Below, one piece after another: positions 18,412 through 28,333 of a stretch of 64,000 bases of DNA (its first letter is position 1; every line of letters starts with the position of its first letter). Origin of the DNA: JAAZIN01 sp964464625 (GTDB lineage: Bacteria; Bacillota; Dethiobacteria; DTU022); NCBI GenBank assembly GCA_964464625.1, contig CAYXKD010000005.1, positions 1 through 64,000 of the forward strand, in the 5' to 3' direction. The notes under the pieces are model-generated. The model was not told the origin of the DNA. It was given only the letters and a program-made list of their open reading frames with translations, and ran no database searches. The position numbers and the translations under genes were made by a program.

Positions 18412-19473
18412 CTACCTCCTCCGCAATTCTCTTTCGTTTTGCTCAAATTCCAAGCAGTTGGCTTTGGCCAATTTAATGTCAACCATCCGGTTAAAATCAC
18501 TTGCCGCCAGAAGCTTGGTGCAAAGAGAATCGGCATAATCTATCAACAGGGGATATCCTCGGATAGGTTGAAACATTGCATCCCTCATTACCAGAGACAC
18601 CGCAGTATCAAAATCATCTCCCACAGCCTCAATCAGGTATGCTTTTGAACCCGCTCTGAAAACACCAAGCTCGATCTTTGATGCATAGTTGTCAACAAAT
18701 TGTTCCATCCTCTCTCTCTGCCTACTGCGCAAACCCGATTCATCAAGATATTTCATCATTGACTGGCAGTAATAACCTTTCCAAATAATGTACTCCCCCC
18801 GGTTCAGAGCCAGGCCCAAACTCAGCAGTTCGTCCTGCTGTGAGTCGGCAATGACGCCTATCGAATGATGTGTTGCAAGCACATTTTCACAGACCGTCAA
18901 ACAGGGATCAATTGCTTGGAGGCTGCCCAAGCCGGTTCTCAGTTCATAGGGGACAAGGGGCCCGTTAAACATAACCCAACTCTCACCGCGGTCAAGTGCC
19001 ACTTTCCTCTCCATGTAATGCATGATCGCCCGTACAACCATCCTAGAGATCGACTTGCCGGTGGGCTTCCTTTGCTTCAGAATACCTAGGACGGAGATGT
19101 CATCGCTTTTAATCTGCTGTTCAGAAACAAATACCACGCCACTGGTGCGCTTGTTTTCATATGTGGTAGCAGCAACACCTATACGCGCCCTGGCCCCGGA
19201 TAGTAATTTATAGATTGCATGGGTGCCGTCCACGGCCATAATTTCACCGTGCATCAACATATTTTCAGCCTGAGCAAGGCTGTCATCAGAAACCTGCTTT
19301 AATTCAATTCCAGGCGTTTGGAGCATTTGTTCACGTGCTTGTTCTCTGATGATTATGTTTTCCTTCGCCATCTGGGCGATATCTGCATCCAATTCATAGC
19401 TGACGTTTTTAAAGTGATCTTCTACATCCTTCCACTTCTCTTGCTTAACAAATTCTAAAAATTCGACCGACAT
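18412..19473 (-). CDS. nurA: NurA-domain 5'-3' nuclease
   Basis: A 353-residue NurA-family nuclease. It has the RNase H-like first motif IMAVDGTHAIYK (Asp metal ligand near residue 81), a second acidic strand in ESWVMFNGPLVPYE, and the C-terminal RGYPLLIDYADSLCTK motif (GYP..L..A in the family). About 75 N-terminal residues precede the core. NurA normally associates with the HerA hexamer and digests DNA as HerA translocates. Its start overlaps the end of the methyltransferase gene by 29 bases, and herA follows, so the three genes are translationally linked. Confidence 0.85.
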   Translation of the reverse strand: MSVEFLEFVKQEKWKDVEDHFKNVSYELDADIAQMAKENIIIREQAREQMLQTPGIELKQVSDDSLAQAENMLMHGEIMAVDGTHAIYKLLSGARARIGVAATTYENKRTSGVVFVSEQQIKSDDISVLGILKQRKPTGKSISRMVVRAIMHYMERKVALDRGESWVMFNGPLVPYELRTGLGSLQAIDPCLTVCENVLATHHSIGVIADSQQDELLSLGLALNRGEYIIWKGYYCQSMMKYLDESGLRSRQRERMEQFVDNYASKIELGVFRAGSKAYLIEAVGDDFDTAVSLVMRDAMFQPIRGYPLLIDYADSLCTKLLAASDFNRMVDIKLAKANCLEFEQNERELRRR

Positions 19474-20731
19474 GGTGAGGGCTTCTCCTCCTTAATACAA
19501 TAACGGTCTCTTTTTTTATACCCCTTGATCGGTTGCCTCTTTGTGTAGGAAACTTCCTCTTGCTGCTGTCTATTTTCCTTGTTGTTTTATTTTCTACAAC
19601 GAGGTGGCTGCCTAGGGTGCCGTCAACAAGGTTCATTAAAAGATCTGACGTTTTTACTTTTACTCCACAGATAGTGTTATCACCAACAACCAAAACAATT
19701 CTTTTATCATGTCTAAGAACTCTGGCACATTCCCGTAAAACCTGCTTCATTTCGCTGAAAAATCGATGGACCACGCCTGCCTTTTTGATTGAACACTTGG
19801 ATATGTTCCTAATCACACCATCCAATGACCGGATGCCAAATTTATGGTTCATTCGGAGGTTGCATTCCTCTATCGGCACCTTTTCTGTACCAATATAATG
19901 GGCTTGAAGCCTGTTATAGGAATCTATGCCCTCCGGGATCAGTAACCCATCCAGCCACCATATAGAAAATTTATGACTCCGTGGGTAATTAAGCGCATTG
20001 ATATATGGCGGTGAAAAAACAACCAAATCCATAGTCCCGTTACCAAGTGGTATGTCGCGGGCATCGGCTGCAATAACTCTGGGCAGGCTATCCGTTCTGA
20101 CCCTATTGGTGTAGCCCTTCACAGCATTTGCGACCTGCCCCAAACGGCGCCTAAATCTGTCGAACACGTCAGGCACCTTATCCTTTTCTGCTACATGGGG
20201 CCTTGTTTGAACGATATCCTTGGCGTTGGAAACACTGTCCTTGGCGATGATCATACTGGATAGAACAACCATACATAAATTTCTTAAGCGCTCATCCTCT
20301 AAAGAAGAAATTAACTCTTTCAACAAGGCCAATTCCACTGAAACCTGTGGTAAGAACCAAATATCCAGATTGTTAACGCCGGGCAGCAAGATCCCTTTGT
20401 CCATATAAGCATCAAATTTCATTTTTGGAAGGCTGTCAGCAACCGACCTCTCCAAGAAACTGAGCAGACGCTTTTCAATTGGTGTGGTTTTAACTATTGA
20501 TATCAGTCGCGCCAGGGGATCAATGTCAATTCCCACCCCTTTTCGTTTTTTCAGTGCACATTCCACAAGGGTTGTTCCAGATCCCATCATCGGGTCTAGA
20601 ACGACCTCCCCTTCATCGGTATATTTTTCAATAGCCCATCGAACGAGCTGCGGCGGAAACCTGGCCGGGTAGGGATGAATTCCATGTGTTAAGTATAATG
20701 TGTCTTCCATGGCAAAATCTAGGTCTTCCAT
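19445..20731 (-). CDS. DNA methyltransferase with SPPY motif (probable N4-cytosine type)
   Basis: A 428-residue S-adenosylmethionine-dependent DNA methyltransferase. Order: HGIHPYPARFPPQLVRWAIE, then motif I (VLDPMMGSGTTLVECAL), then much later motif IV VVFSPPYINALNYPRSH and a VLVVGDN strand. SPPY is typical of N4-cytosine enzymes, though N6-adenine activity cannot be excluded. A basic tail (KFPTQRGNRSRGIKKE) ends the protein. No paired restriction endonuclease is adjacent other than NurA/HerA, which overlap it. It could mark self DNA for that pair. The ATG at 20731 has GGTGGG upstream. Confidence 0.88.
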   Translation of the reverse strand: MEDLDFAMEDTLYLTHGIHPYPARFPPQLVRWAIEKYTDEGEVVLDPMMGSGTTLVECALKKRKGVGIDIDPLARLISIVKTTPIEKRLLSFLERSVADSLPKMKFDAYMDKGILLPGVNNLDIWFLPQVSVELALLKELISSLEDERLRNLCMVVLSSMIIAKDSVSNAKDIVQTRPHVAEKDKVPDVFDRFRRRLGQVANAVKGYTNRVRTDSLPRVIAADARDIPLGNGTMDLVVFSPPYINALNYPRSHKFSIWWLDGLLIPEGIDSYNRLQAHYIGTEKVPIEECNLRMNHKFGIRSLDGVIRNISKCSIKKAGVVHRFFSEMKQVLRECARVLRHDKRIVLVVGDNTICGVKVKTSDLLMNLVDGTLGSHLVVENKTTRKIDSSKRKFPTQRGNRSRGIKKETVIVLRRRSPHHVGRIFRIC

Positions 20732-20809
20732 ATTCCCACCCCCCAAAAATGCCTTTATTAACGAAAATTACGGTGACTTTTACCTTCGTGGTGCAGAATA
20801 GCTAATCGG

Positions 20810-23569
20810 TTAAAATAGTTTCGCTTTTTCCAGATGGGCGACAACGTCTCTGAACAGGGTAAATCCAGTCCGTTCGAATTCTGCCTGGTTAACCCTGATA
20901 TATTGCCATGATTCCCTCGTTTGGTCGGATACCTTCCGGCACCATCCTGTGATCGCCGCATCTTTGATCAATGTATCCTCCCAAATGCGTCCTTTCGTTT
21001 CGATGATCCAATTTGCTTCCCCCTCCCTGGTTTTTTGAACAGCAACAAAATCGGGGTAATAGAAGCCGATGGCGCCGCTGGGCTTAATGTAGTCAACGCT
21101 GAAATTCGTCCCGTTTTCCTGTTCAGTAGCACCGAGAGAGGCAAACCTGGCTATATCTTCACATCTGTCCAAGAACATAGCAAAGTTCTTCTCATAGTCG
21201 TTGTATGTGGCCACATAATTAAATATGGTTTTGCTGCATTCCAGGGGAGGGAGGTTCCGCCGCCAAGTAAAGGGGGCCACCGTGGATAAAACCAGCGGAT
21301 CCTGCTGCAACAAAACAGTCTTCCTTTCAGCAGTTAGGGTCCCAATGATCCTGGCCAGGTATTTGGCAATCCCCTGTTGGATAAGAGCATTGGCGAGATG
21401 ACGCTTTGTATTCTGATCCTCCAGATCGATGGTCCTTCCAAAACAGCGGTGAGCGATGTATCCCCTGACCACGGGACAAAGTTCGGAAAAACAGCCCGTC
21501 AGTTTGACAATATCCATTACCCGCTTGGTAATGGAACCCACGAAATCCTGGGCCAGCATTTCGCCCGGTTCTATATCCACCTGGCTTACCGTGGTCTCTG
21601 TTTCGGCATACTCCATCCGCAGACGTATCCTGTACACCTCTTCCAAATCTTCCTGTTCATAGATCGGTTCAAGCTTCGTGTAGTCCAGTTCATCCAGGCG
21701 GAGATAGTTGCGGTTGTAGGAATAGTGGGTGCGCGGTATCGAGATATCAAAGGCGATTTTTTCCTGGACCGGCCTTATCTCCACGGGCGGCTTGGGCGGT
21801 TTGCCTGTCGTCTTTATGCCCACGCCTTCGACCTCAAGCCGACGAACGAAATTCTCAAAGGCTTTTGTGCCCATTACCTCCAGGGTTTGCGTCCGATCGG
21901 GCCCGATCCCCGTCATTAGGCGCAGGCCGCGGCCTACTGCCTGCTCGGGCAGGATCCTGGCTTTGGAGGTAAAGGGACGGAGCCCCAAAACAACGGTGAC
22001 GTTGCGAACATCCCAGCCCTCGCGGAGCATCAGTACGCTGACGATTACCTTGATCTTGCTCGAAGGCAGGTCAATATCCCGGGCCGCCGACCTGGCCAGC
22101 TCCAGGTCTTTCTTTGTTATCTCCCCTTCTCTGTCGGTATGGATCACTAGCACTTCTTTCGATAATTTTAGCCTGTACTCCTCGGAGATCCATTTACCGA
22201 CAGCATCGGCAAAGGCGTTGCTTTCCACCATGATGAAAAGGACCGGCTTTTGTTTGTATGGTCTGAATATCGTGAAATGCTCTTTCCAGCGGGCCATGGC
22301 TGCCACCAGCCATTCCTGGTAGCATTCAACGACATTGTCTTTGGTAATTTTATCGGGGTCACCCCGGTCCACCTTGTGGACAATCAGGGGCACCTTGACG
22401 ATGCGATCTTCGACCGCCTGCGCCAGGGGGAAGTCGCAGATAACCCAGGGGAAATAGGTGCCGTTCTGGTCCTTCGGCGTGGCTGTAAAGTCAAGCCACA
22501 GGGCGAGGCCGCCGGGTAGACTGTCATGGATGTGCAACAATGTCCTATTCCACTGCAGGTGCTCATCATCATGCACGTGGTGCGCCTCGTCATTGATCAC
22601 CACCAAGCCGGACAGGCCTTTCACCCGCTCCAGCATGGATCGTTCCTGCGATCCCAAATCCTTAACCGGTTTGGGGCCGAGCAGCTGCTGCACAGCATTC
22701 TCGGGGTCCCATTCCTTCTCCCGGGATTCGTAGATCTGCTGGATGTTGGTCAAAAACAGGTTGCCGGTGGGATCGGGTTCGGCTTTGTCGCCCCGCAGGA
22801 CAACTTTTAACTTCCACCGGCCAATCCATTTCATGGGGATCAGGGGGAGTTCGCGAAAGATCCTGTGATCCTGAAAGTCTTTCTCCAGCCTCTGGTAAAC
22901 GATCACATTTGGAGCGATAATTAAGAAATTGTCTGATAAGGTTGAGCCGCCTACCATCTTTTTGTGAAAATATGACCACACCACCAGCATGGCCATAACC
23001 ACGGTCTTGCCCGTACCGGTGGCCATTTTGAAGGCATAGCGGGGTAAATTTTCTGGGGGCAGATCCTGCACTGCTTCGCTTTCGAGCTCCGGGATATAGC
23101 GGCGGATCTGGCGCTTGCCGTCCATGCCAGTCTGATGCTTGATGTCGCTTTCCAGACGTGTCTGGCTCCCCTCGGGATAGAACACCTCTGCAAAATGATC
23201 AATCAGTTCTTTTGCATCGATAATTTTCTCTATCTCCGCCAGGTAGATCAGGGTTTCAACGGCTTCCCTTTGGGCAAAGTAGTAGCGAAAAACGACACCG
23301 CTTTTTGTAAGGTGATCCTCTTCAAACCAGTAAGTGAACAGCCGCTCCGTAACAGTGGAGGAGCCCGGATAACCAGCCTCGCGCCAGTTTTCGACCTTCT
23401 CCCTTAGCTTGTTGACCAAAAGCATCCTGCTGGGCCGTCTGCCCTCCACTATTTCATATTCATCTTCCGTGCCTTTCTTTTTTCTCAAATATGAATCGGG
23501 TGCAAGATGCGACGCTCTGCCGGGGATTTCGGGAAGATCCTTGTCATAGGAGACAACAGGCCGGGGCAT
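20810..23569 (-). CDS. Type III restriction-like helicase/endonuclease (Res)
   Basis: A 919-residue superfamily 2 helicase with a C-terminal nuclease. Walker A is KMATGTGKTVVMAM (about residue 185), the DEAH-box variant is VVINDEAHHVHDD, SAT is TATP, and motif VI is EQAVGRGLRL. Near the C-terminus YYPDFVAV and NWIIETKGRIWED give the PD-(D/E)XK pattern (Asp...Glu-x-Lys). It starts three bases after the Mod stop, so Mod and Res form a classical type III pair, although the N-terminal part is longer than in the smallest Res proteins. Expected to cleave DNA after ATP-driven communication between unmodified sites. Confidence 0.9.
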   Translation of the reverse strand: MPRPVVSYDKDLPEIPGRASHLAPDSYLRKKKGTEDEYEIVEGRRPSRMLLVNKLREKVENWREAGYPGSSTVTERLFTYWFEEDHLTKSGVVFRYYFAQREAVETLIYLAEIEKIIDAKELIDHFAEVFYPEGSQTRLESDIKHQTGMDGKRQIRRYIPELESEAVQDLPPENLPRYAFKMATGTGKTVVMAMLVVWSYFHKKMVGGSTLSDNFLIIAPNVIVYQRLEKDFQDHRIFRELPLIPMKWIGRWKLKVVLRGDKAEPDPTGNLFLTNIQQIYESREKEWDPENAVQQLLGPKPVKDLGSQERSMLERVKGLSGLVVINDEAHHVHDDEHLQWNRTLLHIHDSLPGGLALWLDFTATPKDQNGTYFPWVICDFPLAQAVEDRIVKVPLIVHKVDRGDPDKITKDNVVECYQEWLVAAMARWKEHFTIFRPYKQKPVLFIMVESNAFADAVGKWISEEYRLKLSKEVLVIHTDREGEITKKDLELARSAARDIDLPSSKIKVIVSVLMLREGWDVRNVTVVLGLRPFTSKARILPEQAVGRGLRLMTGIGPDRTQTLEVMGTKAFENFVRRLEVEGVGIKTTGKPPKPPVEIRPVQEKIAFDISIPRTHYSYNRNYLRLDELDYTKLEPIYEQEDLEEVYRIRLRMEYAETETTVSQVDIEPGEMLAQDFVGSITKRVMDIVKLTGCFSELCPVVRGYIAHRCFGRTIDLEDQNTKRHLANALIQQGIAKYLARIIGTLTAERKTVLLQQDPLVLSTVAPFTWRRNLPPLECSKTIFNYVATYNDYEKNFAMFLDRCEDIARFASLGATEQENGTNFSVDYIKPSGAIGFYYPDFVAVQKTREGEANWIIETKGRIWEDTLIKDAAITGWCRKVSDQTRESWQYIRVNQAEFERTGFTLFRDVVAHLEKAKLF

Positions 23570-23572
23570 GTC

Positions 23573-25447
23573 CTACTTCACCTCCACGTCAATTGGCTGG
23601 GAAGTGTCGTTGCCGAAGATGTCGATGACCTTGAGCAGGATTCGGTATTTGTCCGCCTTTTCGTAGGCGTGACGACCGGTAGTCAATTTAAGTTTGCGGT
23701 CCCGCCTGGTACGGTAGGAGACCCATCCCTGGATGAAGGTATCGTTCTGGAAATTCCAGTCAACCGCCCAATAATCAATGTAGTCGGACCATTTCTTTAT
23801 TTTTTGCCGCACCTCATCGGGGATCAGATCGGAATTGGGGATGATGAAATCTTTTAAGGCTACCTGCACGGTCTTTTTCTCGGGTTTTATTAACTCTGCC
23901 TCAAGGTATGCCAGTTCGAAGAACTGGATGTCGCCTCTGTCCACAGCCTGCTGCTCCATCACCTCACGTGGTATCTGGAACAGGTAGAGCCTCACACCCT
24001 GCTCCCTGGCTGCTTCGTGCATCAGGCCTCCCCGGCGATAGTCGTTGTTCGGACCGGCCAGCCCCATCTCCCACTCCCAGCCCACAACATGCAGCTCTGT
24101 CAATTTAAGCTTTGCGCATTCCTCGATGCAGGCTCCGATCTCGGCGATGGTCACCGGTGCATCCACGGCCCCCACATGGACCACGGCTTTCCCTTTCTTT
24201 CCATGCAGATGCTCCATGCCCGTCAGCGGCTCGGCATTGTAAAGCCTCAGGATGAAGGCAATATACTGATAGACAGCCACCTGCTGATCGTCTTTGCCTT
24301 TATGGTTAAATGTTACGCCCTGCCAGTATTTGCGCTCGTACTTGCCCAGGTTGAGGATCTCGAAGGGCCGGCAGTTTTCGATTTCGAGGAGCCTTTTGCG
24401 GGTAACGTGAACAGCCCAGCGGGAGAGATCGCAACCGATCCAGCGGCGGCCCAGCTTTTCGGCTACGGCCATGGTAGTACCGGAGCCACAAAAAAAATCA
24501 GCGACCAGATCGCCTGGATTAGAAGCAACTTTACATATCCTATCAAGAAGGGCTTCAGATTTTTGTGTGTCAAAGTAAAGTTTTTCAGGATCTGTGGGGC
24601 TAGTGATTTTTTTTATATCGGACCACCAATCATTTACAGGGGTTCCTTCCGATCGAAGTTGTGCATGTTTACCTTTGACAGCCGTGCGTCCACGCTGTAC
24701 TGTGCCTTCAGAGTAGGGCCTAAACTGTGTATTAAAAACCCATTGTGTACCCTTTGTAAACCAACAAATGTTATCGTGCTTCCGCGGGAATTCCCGTTGT
24801 GGTATCCCCCCGCCACCATAACACCAAATTATCTCATTCCGAAAACCAGGGCGACCAGGAGACTCATTACTGTACCCAAAAATTTCGTCAAGTATTATTT
24901 TAATATAATGATTTACTGTGGGATCCAGATGTACAAAAAGCGAACCTGTTGGTGACAGCAATTCGTATATCAAAGTAATTCTTTTAAGCATCATATCGAA
25001 ATATGTTTTAAATCCCTTCCCCCAGGTATCCCGGTAAGCCTTTTCTTCAACAACAGATTGTTTTTTCTGAATCTTATCATCGGAATCCCCAATGAAGGTT
25101 TTGAAAGAAAAATCCGCCCCCGTTGCAAAAGGGGGATCGATGTATATCAGATCTACCTTCCCTGCAAATTTCTCCAGCAGTGAACTCATCACCAGCAGGT
25201 TGTCCCCCCAGATAAGTTTGTTCTTCCACCCCTCTTCAAAGGTGGCGCCTTCTTTACCCTCCCAGATATCGAATAAGGTAAGCTGGGGGGCGTGTCCGGG
25301 TTCTCGATCAACTCTGCTCTCGTTAATGGTTTCAATAACCTGGAAGGGAAGGTTCACCCGGGGCGTTTCCCTGCGGGTGCCGTCATCGTTGTACTTTCCG
25401 GGCCAGACCAGCTCTGTACTTGTGACTTCGATTTTAGCCAAGAACAA
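23573..25447 (-). CDS. Type III DNA methyltransferase (Mod), beta class
   Basis: A 624-residue methyltransferase with motif IV first (LIYIDPPFATGADFSFKTF) and motif I later (LVADFFCGSGTTMAVAEKLG, then WIGCDLSRWA), the beta-class order typical of type III N6-adenine Mod subunits. The middle of the protein between the motifs (about residues 190-290) would hold target recognition. The C-terminal 250 residues are rich in beta strands and are not recognised. It directly abuts the helicase-nuclease gene upstream (no gap) and precedes res by three bases. Confidence 0.9.
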   Translation of the reverse strand: MFLAKIEVTSTELVWPGKYNDDGTRRETPRVNLPFQVIETINESRVDREPGHAPQLTLFDIWEGKEGATFEEGWKNKLIWGDNLLVMSSLLEKFAGKVDLIYIDPPFATGADFSFKTFIGDSDDKIQKKQSVVEEKAYRDTWGKGFKTYFDMMLKRITLIYELLSPTGSLFVHLDPTVNHYIKIILDEIFGYSNESPGRPGFRNEIIWCYGGGGIPQREFPRKHDNICWFTKGTQWVFNTQFRPYSEGTVQRGRTAVKGKHAQLRSEGTPVNDWWSDIKKITSPTDPEKLYFDTQKSEALLDRICKVASNPGDLVADFFCGSGTTMAVAEKLGRRWIGCDLSRWAVHVTRKRLLEIENCRPFEILNLGKYERKYWQGVTFNHKGKDDQQVAVYQYIAFILRLYNAEPLTGMEHLHGKKGKAVVHVGAVDAPVTIAEIGACIEECAKLKLTELHVVGWEWEMGLAGPNNDYRRGGLMHEAAREQGVRLYLFQIPREVMEQQAVDRGDIQFFELAYLEAELIKPEKKTVQVALKDFIIPNSDLIPDEVRQKIKKWSDYIDYWAVDWNFQNDTFIQGWVSYRTRRDRKLKLTTGRHAYEKADKYRILLKVIDIFGNDTSQPIDVEVK

Positions 25448-28333
25448 TCACTCCTGTTCTATTTTCCCTGTCGCTTTCAGTTTAAAGGTCCCCTCGTTCA
25501 AGCAGTATCCCCTGAGGTCACATTCGGCACAGACCTTCTTTTCGAGCTCTCTCCTTACCGCAAAATCCTTGGCCATTATTTTTGACACCACCCGGTCGAA
25601 ATGCCGGCCTGCTTCCGCAACCAGCCCGGGTCGGTAAGGATAAACCATGAGCGCATCTTCCTTTCTCGGCTCACCTGTCCAGTAAAGCAGCAGCCGGTCG
25701 GGCTTCCTGCCGTAGCGCTGTTCCAGTATGTGTGCATAGATGCATAACTGCCTGTGGTAAGTATCCAGACGGCTGTCGCCGGGAGAGGGGCGCTGCTGCG
25801 ATTTGAAGTCAAGCAGCTCCAGACGCCCGTCGCCGCCGAGCAGCAGGTCGATCTTGCCCGTCAGGATATAGTCATCTTTCTCCAGGGAGACATCCACCTC
25901 TGTTTCAATGACCCGATTCATTTCCTCCCTGTTGTTGAGTACATAGTGCATTACCTGGTTGTAAGCCTCGGTCTTCTGCTTTTTGCCGATCGGCCGGATC
26001 CCCCTGCCGAGAAGGTGGTTAAAGTTAAAGTCAAACATACTGCGCACCCGCTCCTCGTCGACTTCGCCATCAGCACCGCTGAGAACAAAACGATGGATAT
26101 CTTCGATGGTCTGGTGAACAAGGGCCCCGAAGAAAATCTCGGCCGACCGGGAGGGCACAAACTCATAGTACCTGAAATATTGGTACTGCCGGGGGCAGGT
26201 CTCGTAAACTTTGAGATCACCGGTAAAGCTGTAGCTCCTCTTCAGCGCCATCCTGCGGCGCAGCCGGAAAAAGAGGGAGGCCAGGAGGGCTCGATCTATG
26301 TAGGGCCATTGGGGCAGGTTCTGCCAGATGGGGTGGAAGTGCTCCTTGGGTCTTTCACTCCCCGTAAGCACCAAAATTTTCTCCGCCCGTGAGAAGGCTA
26401 CGTAATGCAGGCGCATCCGGTCAAAGCCGGTAATGCGGCTTGCAGGTTCAAATGGGGGCCGCGAAAAATATGGCTGCAGCACCCGATCCACAGCTTTTTG
26501 GCTTTTGATGTTTGCCGACAGTGAGCCTACAATCACCACCGGAAATTCCAGTCCTTTCGCCTGGTGAATGGTCATCACCTGGACATATCCCTTGGGGAAG
26601 GGCCGATCGGCGTCCTCGTACTCGTTAATCCCCCCATCATACAGCAGCCTGAGGAAACTGTTAAAAAAATGGTAGCGGAGCGGCTCCCGGTTGCGGAAGG
26701 TAACGACGGTGTAATGATAGTAACTCTGAAATACGCTTAGAAGCTGGGAAAATGTGGCCAGGTTACGAGCCCTGTTTTCATTTTTTACAAAGGTGGCAAA
26801 GGGTTCGTGGGCGATAAACTGATAGAAATAGTCGGCCAAGCGAAGATCAAGGGTTTCGCCGGGGTTGATATTCGCTATCTCTGCCGCATACTGCCGTAGC
26901 AAGACAGCCAGGGGGTCCTCATGGGCACATAGGCGGGACAGATTAATTATACACCGATCCACGTAACCCGACAAAGCCCTGAGAGCCTGACCCGACAGAT
27001 ACCCGCGGCCCTTTCCGTGATAACCCAGAAGCAGGGCGAAACATGCCACTGCCAGGCAGACCTCTTCATTTTCAAAATAACCCCTGGCCCTCGGACAAAA
27101 GATAGAGATGCCCTTTTCTGCAAGCGCTTGCAGGTAGTTGCCGCTGTGCTCCATCTTGACGCTGTGGAGCAACAGGGCGACCTGGCTTTCGTCTTCAATT
27201 ACCCGGTGCTGTTTGAGGAAAAGGATGAGATCAGCCAAGCGCCGGGCTTCGTCCATTTTATCTTCCCCCCAGATGGAAAAAACAGCAGGATAGTCGGGGA
27301 AAGCACCATCGGGGTCCGGGACAATGGTCTTGTCATAGCGGAAGGAGGCTCCTCCCGAGGAGGCAAGCCAGCTCCATGCAGACATAAATTTGTTATAGGA
27401 AGCGATTATTTTCTCATGGGAACGATAATTTGTGGATAGAGTTAAGGTAGCGCAATTATCAAAATGGTTGGGAAACTCCAGGATGTTCCGGACGGTAGAT
27501 CCCCGAAAGCGGTAGAGCGCCTGATCCTCGTCACCGACAACACACAGGTTGTTGTGCGGCCCGGCCAACTTGAACATGAGCTGCTCCTGGATATAGTTGG
27601 TGTCCTGGTATTCATCAACCATGACGTATTTGATCCGCTCGAGTATGCCCGGGCCGATGGTGGAATCGTTGAGTAACTCCATGAAAATCTTTTGCTGATG
27701 CGCGAAATCTATCCGGTTTGTCTCAACCAGTTTGGCAGTGTAAGCAACGTATGCATTGCCGATGGCTTGAACAAATTCATCTTCCGATTGAATCAGTTTG
27801 ACAGGGTCGATCAGCTCTTCAGTTATTTTGTTGAAATATTTACTGGCACCCTTGATGGCGGTCCAGCGGGTGGCCCATTTTTTCAAATAGAGCTCGCTTG
27901 CGTCGGACTTGATGATATCCTCGAAGTGATCAAAAATGAACAGCAGTTGGGTCAATTCGTCGAGGACCTCATAATTGTTTCCCAGAGGTGTATGGTGGCG
28001 ATAGCGAAGTATAAAACTGTTGCAGATACCGTGGATGGTCCCCACAAGCAGTTCAGACATATCACCCCTGTAGCCCAATTTTTTTGCAGTGTACGAAAGG
28101 CGATCCCGCAATTCAAACGCCGCTTTTTCCGTAAAGGTACACAGCAATATCTCCCGGGGTTCGGCCAGGCCCTGCAACAACAAGTTGAGAGTGCGGATTA
28201 CCAGTACCAGGGTTTTCCCCGAACCGGGGCCGGCTATGATCAACAGCGGGCCTTCGGTGGTATTTACGGCCCTGACTTGATCTTCGTTCAGCCCGGGGAA
28301 TTCGGCTTTGATAGTGTCAATGGCAGCCGTCAT
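25448..28333 (-). CDS. UvrD/Rep-type helicase with C-terminal AddB-like nuclease
   Basis: A 961-residue superfamily 1 helicase. Walker A is IIAGPGSGKTLVL, motif Ia TFTEKAAFELRDRL, Walker B VDEYQDTNYIQ, then DEDQALYRFRGS, MTIHQAKGLEFPVVIV and VAFSRAEKILVL. From about residue 690 it has a RecB/AddB-type PD-(D/E)XK domain: ETCPRQYQYFRYYEF, GALVHQTIEDIH, TGKIDLLLGGDGRLELLDFKS and, at the end, CAECDLRGYC. The lone Cys plus the last three Cys fit a four-cysteine iron-sulfur staple. So one polypeptide may do what AddAB does with two. It overlaps radC by four bases and abuts mod, placing it inside the restriction operon. Confidence 0.9.
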   Translation of the reverse strand: MTAAIDTIKAEFPGLNEDQVRAVNTTEGPLLIIAGPGSGKTLVLVIRTLNLLLQGLAEPREILLCTFTEKAAFELRDRLSYTAKKLGYRGDMSELLVGTIHGICNSFILRYRHHTPLGNNYEVLDELTQLLFIFDHFEDIIKSDASELYLKKWATRWTAIKGASKYFNKITEELIDPVKLIQSEDEFVQAIGNAYVAYTAKLVETNRIDFAHQQKIFMELLNDSTIGPGILERIKYVMVDEYQDTNYIQEQLMFKLAGPHNNLCVVGDEDQALYRFRGSTVRNILEFPNHFDNCATLTLSTNYRSHEKIIASYNKFMSAWSWLASSGGASFRYDKTIVPDPDGAFPDYPAVFSIWGEDKMDEARRLADLILFLKQHRVIEDESQVALLLHSVKMEHSGNYLQALAEKGISIFCPRARGYFENEEVCLAVACFALLLGYHGKGRGYLSGQALRALSGYVDRCIINLSRLCAHEDPLAVLLRQYAAEIANINPGETLDLRLADYFYQFIAHEPFATFVKNENRARNLATFSQLLSVFQSYYHYTVVTFRNREPLRYHFFNSFLRLLYDGGINEYEDADRPFPKGYVQVMTIHQAKGLEFPVVIVGSLSANIKSQKAVDRVLQPYFSRPPFEPASRITGFDRMRLHYVAFSRAEKILVLTGSERPKEHFHPIWQNLPQWPYIDRALLASLFFRLRRRMALKRSYSFTGDLKVYETCPRQYQYFRYYEFVPSRSAEIFFGALVHQTIEDIHRFVLSGADGEVDEERVRSMFDFNFNHLLGRGIRPIGKKQKTEAYNQVMHYVLNNREEMNRVIETEVDVSLEKDDYILTGKIDLLLGGDGRLELLDFKSQQRPSPGDSRLDTYHRQLCIYAHILEQRYGRKPDRLLLYWTGEPRKEDALMVYPYRPGLVAEAGRHFDRVVSKIMAKDFAVRRELEKKVCAECDLRGYCLNEGTFKLKATGKIEQE

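Noticed and set aside
24017..24955. Long plus-strand frame of over 300 codons opposite the Mod gene
   Set aside because: It is antisense to a well-supported type III methyltransferase and has no recognisable domain.
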